Assembly (NCBI GenBank): GCA_903849645.1
Contig: CAINJJ010000035.1
Coordinates: forward strand, 1 to 64,000
Reading direction: 5' to 3'
Length of the DNA stretch: 64,000 bases
From: an uncultured Acidobacteriaceae bacterium
GTDB taxonomy: Bacteria; Acidobacteriota; Terriglobia; Terriglobales; Acidobacteriaceae
The notes beneath the pieces are model-generated. The model searched no databases. It was given only the letters and a program-made list of their open reading frames with translations, and had not been told where the DNA came from. Positions within the stretch are counted from its first letter, which is position 1. Every line of letters begins with the position of its first letter. A program made the translations under genes and the position numbers. Of the stretch, positions 10,148 to 18,937 are shown one piece after another.

Positions 10148-11272
10148 TCAACTTGCCCGTGCCGGCGCGCCGCGCGTCACGGCCCACACCAGCAACTGGG
10201 CCAGCGCGTTGACCACGATGGTGACAACGAAGAGCGCCAGGCCAAGCTCCACCAGCGCGCTCAGGTGCATGTTGTCCGAGGCTTCGCTGAACTGGTTGGC
10301 GATAACCGAGGCCATGGTGTTGCCGTTGGACAAGAGCGAGCGGTGAATCTCAATGCTGTTGCCAATGACCATGGTCACAGCCATGGTCTCGCCCAGCGCC
10401 CTGCCCAGCCCGAGAATGATGGCGCCCACAATGCCGATGCGCGCGTTGCGCAGGACGCCGACCCGGATCATCTCCCAGCGGGTGGCGCCCAGGGCCAGAA
10501 CCGCCTCACGCTGCGAGTGGGGCACGGCCAGCATGACTTCGCGGGTGAGCGAAGAGATGATGGGCAGAATCATGATGGCCAGAATGACGCCGGCGGAGAA
10601 GAAGCCCAGCCCGGTGGGGTTGTCGTCACTGAAGAAGCCGGTCCAGCCCAGCGTCTTGTTCAGGAACGGATTGACCTGTTCGCGCATGAGGGGAACCAGG
10701 ACGAAGACCGCCCACAGGCCGTAGATCACGCTGGGAATGGCCGCCAGCAGTTCGGTGATGAAGGCCAGAGGCGCGCGCAGGGCGCCGGGGCACATCTCGG
10801 TGAGAAACACCGCCACGCCAATGGCCAGGGGCACCGCCATGAGCAGCGCCAGGAACGAGGAGACCAGCGTGCCGTAGATAAAAGGCAATGCGCTGAAGTG
10901 GCCATTGACCGGGTCCCAGTAGTTGGGCTGGGCGGCGTTGGGGTCCAGCACGGCCTTGAAGATGGAGGCAAAGGTAAACCCCGCCGGCCAGGCAAAGAAG
11001 CTGAAGCCGAACTTGTGCCAGCTCAGTTGCGATCCGTAAACCAGTTGCATGGCGATGAGGGCCACGATGCCAAAGATGGTGAGGGCGCAGAGCACCATCA
11101 ACCACTGGAAGACGCGGTCAGCGCCTGCCGAGTTGCCGCGAGAAAGAAGAAAGGTCCGGATCGCTGAGGCTTCGGGTTGCGCCCCGTTTGCCGGACCCTG
11201 GCCGGGCGGGTTGCCAGCCTCGGACAAAACTTGAGTTTGCGAGATACGGATCTCAGTCACTTGGCCTGTCAC
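10148..11272 (-). CDS. pstC: Phosphate ABC transporter permease PstC
   Basis: Inner-membrane permease of 374 residues and first gene of the pst operon. A hydrophilic N-terminal tail of about 55 residues is followed by six or so membrane segments. The EAA loop is EAVLALGATRWEMIRVGVL and the conserved GLGRALGETMAVTMVIG segment is present. The start is GTG at 11272. A second GTG at 11260 is better spaced from AGAGG and is a real alternative. No gene for the periplasmic binding protein PstS lies upstream, where a divergent glycosidase begins. Confidence 0.94.
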   Translation of the reverse strand: MTGQVTEIRISQTQVLSEAGNPPGQGPANGAQPEASAIRTFLLSRGNSAGADRVFQWLMVLCALTIFGIVALIAMQLVYGSQLSWHKFGFSFFAWPAGFTFASIFKAVLDPNAAQPNYWDPVNGHFSALPFIYGTLVSSFLALLMAVPLAIGVAVFLTEMCPGALRAPLAFITELLAAIPSVIYGLWAVFVLVPLMREQVNPFLNKTLGWTGFFSDDNPTGLGFFSAGVILAIMILPIISSLTREVMLAVPHSQREAVLALGATRWEMIRVGVLRNARIGIVGAIILGLGRALGETMAVTMVIGNSIEIHRSLLSNGNTMASVIANQFSEASDNMHLSALVELGLALFVVTIVVNALAQLLVWAVTRGAPARAS

Positions 11273-11464
11273 CTCTGTCAGGCTAACGGGCCAAGATGAA
11301 TAGGAGGTTACAGAGTTGCAAAATCAAGCGCATAGGGGGCAAAAATTTGTCTTTGGACAGCCCGGCTCCGTTCGCCGCCAATCTCCCCGCGCCTGGTCCT
11401 TCCGATGCTCTGAAACGGACCATTCTTTCGGCAGAGAGAAAACATTCCCCCATTGGTTTTCGTT

Positions 11465-11495
11465 TTCCGATAAGCTGGAGAACTGAAAATCGGAA
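11465..11495 (+). promoter_or_regulatory. Hairpin covering the GH78 ribosome-binding site
   Basis: TTCCGAT (11465-11471) and ATCGGAA (11489-11495) form a 7-bp inverted repeat with a 17-base loop. The second arm includes part of the GGAAGG sequence that serves as ribosome site for the ATG at 11506. If formed in RNA it would partly hide that site. It could also be an operator. Confidence 0.35.
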
Positions 11496-11505
11496 GGTTC
11501 AACTT

Positions 11506-13902
11506 ATGCGCCCAGTTTTTTCCGCCCTGGCTGTCCTGCTCGCCTCCGCCGCCCTCAGCGTTCCAGCCCAAACCCAGCCCGACCCGCCGCAGCGGGAATG
11601 GAAGGCCAGCTGGATCTCACACCCCACGGTCCCGCTCAAGGACGTGGCGGTTTTGCACTTCAGGCGCGCCCTCACGCTGGACAAGCCGCCGGCCAGCTAC
11701 CCCGTGCGGGTGAGCGCGGACAACCGCTTTGTGCTCTACGTCAACGGCCGCCGCGCAGGCGACGGCCCGGCGCGCGGCGACCTGGGCCACTGGCGGTACG
11801 AGGTGCTCGACCTGGCTCCCCTGCTCAAGCCGGGAGCGAACCTGATCACCGCCACGGTGTGGAACTTTGCCATCTATGCGCCGGTGGCCCAGTTCACTGA
11901 CCGGACGGCCTTTCTGCTGGAGAGCGAGGCCACCGGGGCCGCCGGCATCAGCACGCCCGAGGGCTGGCAGGTCGAGCTGGAGGCGGGCCAGCAGCCGGTG
12001 CCGCGCATCGCCAACGGATTCTACGAGTACATGGCCTCCGGCACGGGCGAGCAACTGGATGCGGCCAGGTACGACTGGTCCTGGCAGGATCCGGCCGCCA
12101 ACGGCCCGGCGTGGGTTCAGGCCGTCTCGCCGATGCGCGAGAGCATCTTTCCCTCCTCGGCTCAGGCGGAGTCGGCGCTGGCCTCGGATTCCCCCAACTT
12201 CTGGGGGCTGGTGCCTGACCTGCTGCCGCCCATGGAGTATGCGCCCACGAGCCCAGGGGAGCCGGTGCGCGCCGACCTGGCCGCCTTGAAGGCCTTTCCG
12301 GCTGCGGCGACCACCGTTCCGGCTTCCAGCCATGTGCACCTTCTGCTGGACCGCAAGGCCCTGGTCACAGCCTATCCGCTGCTGAAGATCTCCGGCGGCC
12401 AAGGCGCGAATATTCGCCTTACCTACTCCGAAGCGCTCTATGACAAGGATCAGAAAAAGGGCGACCGCGACGAAGTAGGCGACCGGCACTCCATCGGCAT
12501 CAGCGACATCGTGCTGCCCGACGGCGGGGCGCACCGGACCTTTGAGCCGCTGTGGTGGCGCACCTGGCGCTATCTGGACCTGGACATCGAGACCGGCGCG
12601 GAGCCGCTCACCCTGGAGTCGCTGACCGCCAACTTTACCGCCTACCCCTTCAAGGAGCGCGCCAGCTTCCACTCCGGCGACCCGGAGCTGGACAAGATCT
12701 GGGAGGTCAGTTGGCGCACCGCCCGGCTCGACGCCCATGAAACCTACATGGACACGCCCTATTACGAGCAGTTGCAGTATGTGGGCGACACCCGTGTGCA
12801 GGCGCTCATCAGCTATGCCGTCACGGGCGACGACCGGCTGGCCCGGCAGGCGCTCGAGGCCTTCGACAACTCCCGCATCCCCGAAGGGATTACGCGCAGC
12901 CGCTACCCCACCATGCTGCCGCAGAACATCCCCACTTTCTCCCTGCTCTGGATCGGCATGGTGCGCGACTGGTGGATGTACCGTCCCGACCCCGAACCGG
13001 CGCGCGATTCGCTGCCCGGCACCAGGGCGGTGCTCGGCTGGTTCGCCAGGTATGAGCAGCCGGACGGGCTGCTGCGCAAGCTGCCGTGGTGGAGCTTTGT
13101 GGACTGGGTGGGCGAGAAGCAGGAGATCCCTACCTACAGCGCCAACGGCGAGTCCTGCGCCACGACCCTGGAGTACCTGGGCGCGCTGAACGATGCAGCC
13201 GACCTGGAAAAGGCCCTGGGCGACCCTGTCCTCGCCACGCGCTACACCAAGCGCGCGGCCCATGTCCGCTCCGGCATCTTCAGCCAATGCTGGGATGCAG
13301 GCAAGGGGATGCTTGCCGACTCGCCGGACAAGAACATCTTCTCCCAGCAATCCAACATCCTGGCCGTTCTCTACGATGTGGCGCCCAAAGAACGGCAGGC
13401 TCCGCTGCTGGAGCAACTCACCGCCATGGAGCCCGGCACCTCGCCGAACGGCATGATGTCGGCCAGCTATTACTTCCGCTTCTACCTTTCCCGGGCGCTG
13501 GAACATGCGGGGCTGGGTGACACCTACCTGCGCTCGCTCGATCCCTGGCGCAAGCTGCTGCCGCTCCACTTCAGCACCTGGCCTGAGGTTCCCGGCGACA
13601 CCCGGTCGGACTCCCACGCCTGGACGGCGCACCCCATCTACGACCTGCTCACGCTGGTGGCCGGTGTGCAGCCTGCCACTCCCGGATTCTCCACCGTCAA
13701 GATTGAGCCGCACCTGGGCGCGCTTCCGGCCCTCAAAGCGGTTTATCCCCACGCCGCTGGCGACATCCTGCTGGACTACAAGCGCCAGGGAGCGGGAATC
13801 GATGCCTCGATCACCCTGCCCGGCAGCCTGGCCGGCACGTTTGTCTACAACGGCAAGAGCTGGCCGCTCAAGCCCGGCCCCAACCATATCGAGGCCCGCT
13901 GA
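11506..13902 (+). CDS. Exported GH78-type alpha-L-rhamnosidase
   Basis: Protein of 798 residues expected to release L-rhamnose from plant or bacterial polysaccharides outside the cytoplasm. A signal peptide occupies about residues 1-24, ending VPAQTQ. An N-terminal beta-sandwich with KASWISHP and VSADNRFVLYVNGRR follows, as in rhamnosidase carbohydrate-binding domains. The (alpha/alpha)6 catalytic barrel runs from about 400 to 700, with DTPYYEQLQYVGDTRVQ and WWSFVDWVGEK. The chosen ATG has GGAAGG 8 bases upstream and starts exactly at the signal peptide; the open frame extends upstream to 11296 without one. The LacI-type gene downstream may control it. Confidence 0.85.
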   Translation: MRPVFSALAVLLASAALSVPAQTQPDPPQREWKASWISHPTVPLKDVAVLHFRRALTLDKPPASYPVRVSADNRFVLYVNGRRAGDGPARGDLGHWRYEVLDLAPLLKPGANLITATVWNFAIYAPVAQFTDRTAFLLESEATGAAGISTPEGWQVELEAGQQPVPRIANGFYEYMASGTGEQLDAARYDWSWQDPAANGPAWVQAVSPMRESIFPSSAQAESALASDSPNFWGLVPDLLPPMEYAPTSPGEPVRADLAALKAFPAAATTVPASSHVHLLLDRKALVTAYPLLKISGGQGANIRLTYSEALYDKDQKKGDRDEVGDRHSIGISDIVLPDGGAHRTFEPLWWRTWRYLDLDIETGAEPLTLESLTANFTAYPFKERASFHSGDPELDKIWEVSWRTARLDAHETYMDTPYYEQLQYVGDTRVQALISYAVTGDDRLARQALEAFDNSRIPEGITRSRYPTMLPQNIPTFSLLWIGMVRDWWMYRPDPEPARDSLPGTRAVLGWFARYEQPDGLLRKLPWWSFVDWVGEKQEIPTYSANGESCATTLEYLGALNDAADLEKALGDPVLATRYTKRAAHVRSGIFSQCWDAGKGMLADSPDKNIFSQQSNILAVLYDVAPKERQAPLLEQLTAMEPGTSPNGMMSASYYFRFYLSRALEHAGLGDTYLRSLDPWRKLLPLHFSTWPEVPGDTRSDSHAWTAHPIYDLLTLVAGVQPATPGFSTVKIEPHLGALPALKAVYPHAAGDILLDYKRQGAGIDASITLPGSLAGTFVYNGKSWPLKPGPNHIEAR

Positions 13903-14032
13903 CCAGGCACTTTGACGTAACTTGGCGTTCAATGTCGTGAGGAAGAAAGGCGCAGGCAGGCGGGTTATCGCCTGTTTGCGCAGATTCCGAAGTGACTTTG
14001 CGGACGCTCACTGGAAAATCGATATATCGCAA

Positions 14033-14070
14033 GGGAAACAGTGTTTCCCCGTGACGTGAAACGTGTTACA
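14033..14070. promoter_or_regulatory. Palindromes upstream of the LacI-type gene, candidate operators
   Basis: GGGAAACA at 14033-14040 joins GTGTTTCCC at 14041-14049 to make a 17-base palindrome that is perfect apart from its centre. Eight bases on, TGAAACGTGTTACA (14057-14070) is an imperfect inverted repeat with the central CG typical of LacI-family operators. A shorter palindrome CGATATATCG lies at 14020-14029. All sit within 60 bases of the LacI-type start codon, so autoregulation is likely. Confidence 0.5.
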
Positions 14071-14078
14071 ACTCCAAC

Positions 14079-15158
14079 ATGGCAAAGGGTAAGCTTTCTA
14101 CGCCAAATGGACACGTCAACCTCCGCATGCTTGCCGAGCATCTGGAGCTCTCCCAGACCACCGTCTCGCTGGTCCTGAACAACTCCCCTTCCGCCAAGTC
14201 CATACCGCAGGAGACCCGCAACCGGGTTCTGGAGGCCGCGCAGCGGCTCAACTACCGGCCCAACTACTTTGCCCGTTCGCTGCGGCAGAGCCGCTCGATG
14301 AGCGTGGGCGTGCTGGCCCCCGACCTGAGCGAAGGCTATTTTACCCGCGTAATGAGCGGTGTGGTGCAGGAGCTGACCACCGCCCACTACTTCTACTTCA
14401 CCGCCTGCCACGACTGGAAGCGCGAGCTGATCGAGCAGTATCCGCGGATGCTGGTGGAGCGCGCGGTCGATGGCTTCCTTCTGCTCAACACACCGGCCGA
14501 CCACATCGCGGTGCCGGTTCCTGTTGTCGCCATCTCTGCCCACAGCGCGGTGGAAAACGTCACCAACATCGTGCTCGACCATCACAGCGCGGTGGAGCAG
14601 GCTCTGAAGCATCTCTACGCGCTCGGGCACCGGCGCATCGCGTTCATGCGCGGGCCGCGCGCCATTCCGGACTCGGAGTTCCGCTGGGAAGCCATCCAGA
14701 AAGTGGCGAAGGATATCGGCCTCAAGCTCGACCCCTCGCTGGTGGTCCGCATCGACTCGGCAGGCTGGTCGATGAAGGCCGGCTACCACCCCATGGCCCC
14801 GGAGATCGGCCACAAGCCGATGCAGGCGCTGCTGGAAAAGACGCGCGACTTTACGGCCGTCTTCTGCTTCAACGACATTGCCGCCATCGGCGCCATTCGC
14901 GCCCTGAAGGACGCGGGTCTCTCGGTGCCCGGCGATGTATCCGTGGTGGGCTTTGACGACATCCAGTCCGCCGCCTACTCGACGCCGTCGCTGACCACGG
15001 TGCGCCAGCCGCTGTTTGAGATGGGCAAGCGCGGCGCGCAGGTGCTGCTGGAGCGCATCGCCGACCGCGAGGCCCCCTACCCGGCTGAGGTGGTGATGGC
15101 GCCGGAGTTGATCGTGAGGGAGTCGACCGGGCCGGCCAGGTCGTTGGCCAAGGGCTGA
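14079..15158 (+). CDS. LacI-family transcriptional regulator
   Basis: Cytoplasmic repressor of 359 residues. The N-terminal helix-turn-helix (about residues 13-60) reads VNLRMLAEHLELSQTTVSLVLN, followed by the hinge region LNYRPNYFARSLRQSRS. The rest is a periplasmic-binding-protein-like sensor ending VPGDVSVVGFDDIQSAAYSTPSLTTVRQP. The ligand is presumably a sugar. The gene follows the rhamnosidase at a distance of 176 bases, and sucrose phosphorylase is nearby, but no target can be assigned. It is preceded by strong palindromes. Confidence 0.93.
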   Translation: MAKGKLSTPNGHVNLRMLAEHLELSQTTVSLVLNNSPSAKSIPQETRNRVLEAAQRLNYRPNYFARSLRQSRSMSVGVLAPDLSEGYFTRVMSGVVQELTTAHYFYFTACHDWKRELIEQYPRMLVERAVDGFLLLNTPADHIAVPVPVVAISAHSAVENVTNIVLDHHSAVEQALKHLYALGHRRIAFMRGPRAIPDSEFRWEAIQKVAKDIGLKLDPSLVVRIDSAGWSMKAGYHPMAPEIGHKPMQALLEKTRDFTAVFCFNDIAAIGAIRALKDAGLSVPGDVSVVGFDDIQSAAYSTPSLTTVRQPLFEMGKRGAQVLLERIADREAPYPAEVVMAPELIVRESTGPARSLAKG

Positions 15159-15304
15159 AGACAGCCTGACCTAAGAGTCGAAGGCCGTATCCAGTGGCTT
15201 CCTGCTTTGAATCCGCTGAAACAATTGCTGCGTCCTTGAACCGCTCGGTCTCAACTTCTCCATCGGGGAAGACGGCCTTGAACTGGAGCTCATGGTGACA
15301 GTTG

Positions 15305-15655
15305 TCAGATTGCGATTCTTGTTTCGATGGAGTCGTAGTCTGCTCGGACGCCTTTTGCCGTTGCGTCAAGAAGTCCGGCGCTCGCCAGTGCTCTAACATC
15401 CGCATGGACGTTGCTGTAATCGCGGCTCAGGGCTTTAGCCAAAGCTCGAATGCTGGTGACATTGTGGCGGCGGACGTAGCGCAGCAACTCCATTCGCTTC
15501 GCGGTGAGGACTCGGGCCAGAGCATCCCAGCTCTCAAAGGCCAGATGGCGCTCGTGGAAACTCTCTCCGCGCTCGGCGCGATGCCAGGCATCAACGAACC
15601 GGCGCGATGCTTCCTCCTCCATCGCGCCACCGACTGTGAATCTCACATCGCTCAT
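15305..15655 (-). CDS. Antitoxin-like winged-helix regulator of a TumE-type module
   Basis: Small protein of 116 residues. RYVRRHNVTSIRALAKALSRDYSNVHADVRALASAGLL is a winged helix of the MarR/HVO_A0114-like kind often encoded after TumE-family toxins. Its ATG overlaps the toxin stop codon in an ATGA, so the two are translationally coupled. It is expected to bind the module's promoter and neutralise the toxin. The function is inferred from the pairing. Confidence 0.7.
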   Translation of the reverse strand: MSDVRFTVGGAMEEEASRRFVDAWHRAERGESFHERHLAFESWDALARVLTAKRMELLRYVRRHNVTSIRALAKALSRDYSNVHADVRALASAGLLDATAKGVRADYDSIETRIAI

Positions 15656-15939
15656 TCGATCCCTCGCAGTTTCCGCACATCGGACCAGAAATCGGCAATC
15701 AGACGATCAACGGTGCTGAACTGGTAAGACGTCTCGACGCCCTGAAAATGCCGGTGATCGCCCTTGCCGCGCTCATTGTCGTATCCAATCTCCCGAACGC
15801 CGGGACGGCCATAAAAGAGCGAGTACTTCAGGCCATGGGTTGACGGCAAAACCGGCCTTGGAACGCGCCAGAGAACCATCTCCACAATTGCGCCATCGTC
15901 ATAGTCGATCCGCTGTTGGAAGAGGAGTTCGGCCTTCAT
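15652..15939 (-). CDS. TumE-family (DUF6516) toxin
   Basis: Protein of 95 residues, close to the usual length of the DUF6516/TumE family. Typical segments are MVLWRVP, LKYSLFYGRPG and YDNERGKGDHRH with its basic His-rich core, and a C-terminal DRLIADFWSDV helix. It is the first gene of a two-gene toxin-antitoxin module, with AAGGG before the ATG. The mode of toxicity is not certain from sequence. Confidence 0.75.
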   Translation of the reverse strand: MKAELLFQQRIDYDDGAIVEMVLWRVPRPVLPSTHGLKYSLFYGRPGVREIGYDNERGKGDHRHFQGVETSYQFSTVDRLIADFWSDVRKLRGIE

Positions 15940-16056
15940 CGTTCGCCCTTGATGGCATCATACACCATATGGTACTACATACGCTAATCCAGCCCGAGTG
16001 GCGGCTGCGACACGTCCCTCGACTTTACGGCGAAAATGCGCAATATTGCTTCCCCG

Positions 16057-17355
16057 CTACTCCAGCATCTGCAGGTCGAGCGGCTCCTCGCGCATGCAGT
16101 CGAGGGTGCGGATGCTGGCGAGGGCCCGCTTGAGCGCGGAGCTCTTGCAGGGCTCCACCGTAACCACAAACGGCAGCGCGTCCTGCGGGTAGCCCGGCTT
16201 CTGCACGATGGCGCGAATATTGATCCGCTCCCGCGCCAGCGCCCCGGTTATCTCCGAGACAATGCCCGGCCGGTCGTTAACCAGGAAGCGGACATAGTGC
16301 GGCACCTCGAACTCACCGCCCACCTCGGCCGGCGAAGAGGGAATCTCCACCCGCCGGGAGCCGTGCGCCAGGGCCAGCAGGTCGCTGACCACCGCCACGG
16401 CCGTCGGATGGCCACCGGCTCCGTGGCCGGAGAAGACCACGTCTCCGCCGTAGTGACCGCTGAGGACGACCATATTTTCCGTGCCGCGCGACCAGGCCAG
16501 CGGCGAGCGCAGGTCCACCAGCATGGGCCCAACGGTGGCCGCCAGCGGTCCAGCGCCCTTGTGCGCCCGTGCCACCTGGCGAATCGTGCAGCCCAGGTCC
16601 CGCGCATAGCTAAAGTCCACCGCCGTGACCGAGGTGATGGTCTTGGGGATGATCGACTCCGGATCCACCTCCACGCGCAGCGCCAGGCGCATGAGGATGG
16701 CGAGCTTGGCGCGGGCGTCAAAGCCGCCCACATCCTCGGTGGGGTCGGCCTCGGCATAGCCCTTGGCCTGGGCCTCGGCCAGCACCGCGTCAAACTCCGC
16801 GCCCGCCTCCATCTTGCTGAGGATGAAGTTGCAGGTGCCGTTCAGAATGCCCTCGATGCGCTCGATGCGGTCACCGGCCAGCCCCTGCTCCAGGCCCGGA
16901 ATCACCGGGATTCCCCCGGCCACGGCCGCGCCATACTTGAGGTGGCCGCCTTTGGCCTCGGCCAGGCGCTCCAGTTCCACTCCGTGAAAAGCGATGAGCT
17001 TTTTGTTGGCGGTCACGGCGCTCTTGCCCGCCTCCAGCGCCTTGCGCACCCACGCTCCGGCGGGGTCCAAACCGCCGGCAAGCTCCACAATCACGTCCAC
17101 GTCCGAGGCCAGCACCGCCTCGGCGTCCTCGCTCCACACCACGTTGGCGCCGGCCCACTCCGCGCGCTTGCGCGCCACACCGCGGTTATACACGTGGGTC
17201 AGCTCCAGCCCCTCGGGCTTCGACTCCGCCAGAATCCGGGCCACCGAACTGCCCACGGTTCCAAATCCAAAGATGGCGATGCGCAGCGGACGGCGAAAGC
17301 GCGCTTCCTTCACGGAAACCGCCAGCGGAGATACGGATACGTTCACTTGGGACAC
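16057..17355 (-). CDS. hom: Homoserine dehydrogenase with ACT domain
   Basis: Reduces aspartate semialdehyde to homoserine on the path to threonine and methionine; 432 residues. The Rossmann motif is IAIFGFGTVGSSVA, followed by TANKKLIAFHG, GGIPVIPGLEQGLAGDRIERIEGILNGTCNFILSKM and the active-site region AEADPTEDVGGFDARAKLAIL. An ACT domain (VRFLVNDRPGIVSEITGALARERINI region) closes the protein and implies feedback inhibition by threonine. The GTG at 17355 is chosen over an upstream in-frame ATG because GAGGAAAA lies 5 bases before it. A TATCAT at 17407-17402 may be the -10 box. Confidence 0.93.
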   Translation of the reverse strand: MSQVNVSVSPLAVSVKEARFRRPLRIAIFGFGTVGSSVARILAESKPEGLELTHVYNRGVARKRAEWAGANVVWSEDAEAVLASDVDVIVELAGGLDPAGAWVRKALEAGKSAVTANKKLIAFHGVELERLAEAKGGHLKYGAAVAGGIPVIPGLEQGLAGDRIERIEGILNGTCNFILSKMEAGAEFDAVLAEAQAKGYAEADPTEDVGGFDARAKLAILMRLALRVEVDPESIIPKTITSVTAVDFSYARDLGCTIRQVARAHKGAGPLAATVGPMLVDLRSPLAWSRGTENMVVLSGHYGGDVVFSGHGAGGHPTAVAVVSDLLALAHGSRRVEIPSSPAEVGGEFEVPHYVRFLVNDRPGIVSEITGALARERINIRAIVQKPGYPQDALPFVVTVEPCKSSALKRALASIRTLDCMREEPLDLQMLE

Positions 17356-17452
17356 AGGTTTTCCTCTTTTTTGGGGACGGTTGAGAACTTGCAATACCCC
17401 GATGATACCTGAGGGCCGGAGCAGCAAGGGAGCCGGCGTGAGACCGCGCTCT

Positions 17453-17869
17453 TCAGGCGCCGCGAGCCTCGAAACGAGCCAGATATTCGGCAGGCGTCAC
17501 CACTGTCACTCCGTTCCGGGTTTCTGCCGGAAAGTGCCGGAGGTTCCCGGTCACGAGCCACGCCCCGGCTGCGTGCGCCAGGGCGATGAAAGGCGTGTCT
17601 TTGGGGTCAGGACAACCCAGAGGCCAGGAGGCGGGGTCGGGAAGCCTCATGCTCTCTTCAATCAAATACCCCAGCCAGAGGGGCGGAAAACCGTAGCGAT
17701 GAAACCGGGCGCGGCGGACGACTTCCCGGTATTCCGCCGCCAAACCTGGACTGGTGACCACATGAACCAGGCCGCTCAGGACCAGACCCGCAACAATGTT
17801 GGCGGGGGGACCAGCGGGGCTGATACCGGCAGAGACGACGACGTTGGTATCGAGAACAATCAGGCGCAT
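17453..17869 (-). CDS. PIN-domain toxin (COG1569-like)
   Basis: Protein of 138 residues with the PIN-domain acidic residues in LDTNVVVSAGI at the N-terminus, an AAEYREVV Glu in the middle and CPDPKDTPFIALA plus WLVTGNLRHF towards the C-terminus. PIN toxins are Mg-dependent RNases. Its start overlaps the upstream antitoxin gene by 10 bases. Confidence 0.85.
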   Translation of the reverse strand: MRLIVLDTNVVVSAGISPAGPPANIVAGLVLSGLVHVVTSPGLAAEYREVVRRARFHRYGFPPLWLGYLIEESMRLPDPASWPLGCPDPKDTPFIALAHAAGAWLVTGNLRHFPAETRNGVTVVTPAEYLARFEARGA

Positions 17870-18159
17870 TCGGGGTCTTCGTCTGTCGTGCTGCGAATGC
17901 GCTCGATCTCTGCCTCAATCTCTCCGTTGCTTGCCTGGCAGGTTCCGGAGGCTTCCGCGAGGCGCCAGCTCTCCCGCAGGCTGGCAAGCGCCATGGCCCG
18001 GCGAAGCTCGCGATCTTCCTTGACTACGTCGCCAAAGACAGGGACCAGGAAGAAGGCGGGACCGTTCTGGCCGACGAGAAGGGTGGTCTCTCCCGCAGGG
18101 ACCTCCTTGAGAGCTTTGACCCCGCGCGTTCTGAACTCACGCAGCGAAACCTGACGCAT
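17860..18159 (-). CDS. Phd/YefM-like antitoxin of the PIN module
   Basis: Protein of 99 residues. The start VSLREFRTRGVKALKEVPAGETTLLVGQNGPAFFLVPV has the layout of Phd/YefM-fold antitoxins, followed by a helical tail rich in Glu and Arg that would wrap the toxin. It is encoded first, overlapping the PIN gene by 10 bases. Confidence 0.75.
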   Translation of the reverse strand: MRQVSLREFRTRGVKALKEVPAGETTLLVGQNGPAFFLVPVFGDVVKEDRELRRAMALASLRESWRLAEASGTCQASNGEIEAEIERIRSTTDEDPECA

Positions 18160-18327
18160 AGGGCGCCTCCTTCATTCAGCGTAGCCATAATGGCTACGCT
18201 GGTCAAGCTGTCGCAACTTTCATTGCAGGAGAGCAAGCTTTCGAGTACATGCGCTTCTTTGCAAAATCTGCCGCTCACCCTTCCGTACCATGGCGAAAAC
18301 TTGTCGTTCTGTGGTATAGATACTGGC

Positions 18328-18717
18328 ATGAGGCGCGGGCTTTCCATTCTCATGGTTTTGCTGTTCGGGCTCGGCCCCCTGGCCGCTACGCTCGAAGCCA
18401 GCGACCAGTCGCGCCTGCCCGCATGCTGCCGCCGCCATGGAGCGCACCACTGCACCATGTCTCCCGGGGCTATGGGGCGGATGGCGGAGCAAAGCCCTAC
18501 GGGCGCGCCCAGCCTGACCGCGGCATCGCACTGCCCCTGTTTCCCCGGATACACAGCCGCTCCCACGGCTCCCGGTCATGCCCTGGCAGCCTGCTCGACG
18601 GCACTCCCGGTTCTGCTCTCCCAGCCTCACTCTCCTGCTTTTACCCGCACGGCGGCTCTGCTGAGCCAGATTCTGACCCGCGCCGGCCGCGCTCCCCCCG
18701 CTTCTTCCCTGGCATAA
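18328..18717 (+). CDS. Small exported protein with a CCRRHGAHHC motif
   Basis: Protein of 129 residues starting at an ATG at 18328 that opens a signal peptide (RRGLSILMVLLFGLGPLAATL). Directly after the predicted cleavage comes LPACCRRHGAHHCTM, a dense Cys/His cluster suited to metal binding. Further Cys residues lie in SHCPCFPG. The rest is Ala/Pro-rich and low in complexity. The gene stands 220 bases before a TonB-dependent receptor gene in the same direction. The function is unknown; a periplasmic metal chaperone or sensor is a guess from the motif. TATAGA just upstream (near 18314-18319) may be a -10 box. Confidence 0.6.
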   Translation: MRRGLSILMVLLFGLGPLAATLEASDQSRLPACCRRHGAHHCTMSPGAMGRMAEQSPTGAPSLTAASHCPCFPGYTAAPTAPGHALAACSTALPVLLSQPHSPAFTRTAALLSQILTRAGRAPPASSLA

Positions 18718-18937
18718 GAGTCTGTTGAAGGCGTCCCCCTGGCCCAAGCGGCCAGCGGTCAGCGCATTTTCCGGCTGAGCGGACTGCAAGCATTGCATCG
18801 AGGAGATTCGTCTCTCCCGCGCGCGCTTCGCCTTCGACACACCCCTGCACCCCTCAGGCAAACTGGCCGCGGAATGGACCGCAGTCCGAAGAGATGCCCG
18901 AGAGCCATCAAGAAGTTGTTCGGAGGCCTGTACCCAC

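Noticed and set aside
8522..11167. 881-codon plus-strand open frame opposite pstABC
   Set aside because: Exact antisense of clear pst genes, with His/Gly/Asp-rich composition typical of GC-rich shadow frames.
11266..11280. CTGTCA-CCT-CTGTCA direct repeat resembling a Pho box at the pstC start
   Set aside because: The repeat period is 9 rather than 11 bases, it is on the wrong strand and it overlaps the start codon.
11617..13932. 771-codon minus-strand frame opposite the rhamnosidase
   Set aside because: Shadow frame of a gene with signal peptide and domain structure.
14869..15405. 178-codon minus-strand frame overlapping the LacI-type gene end
   Set aside because: About half is antisense to the regulator. 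The segment outside it (15160-15300) looks vaguely protein-like but has no ribosome site or recognised family, so at most a remnant.
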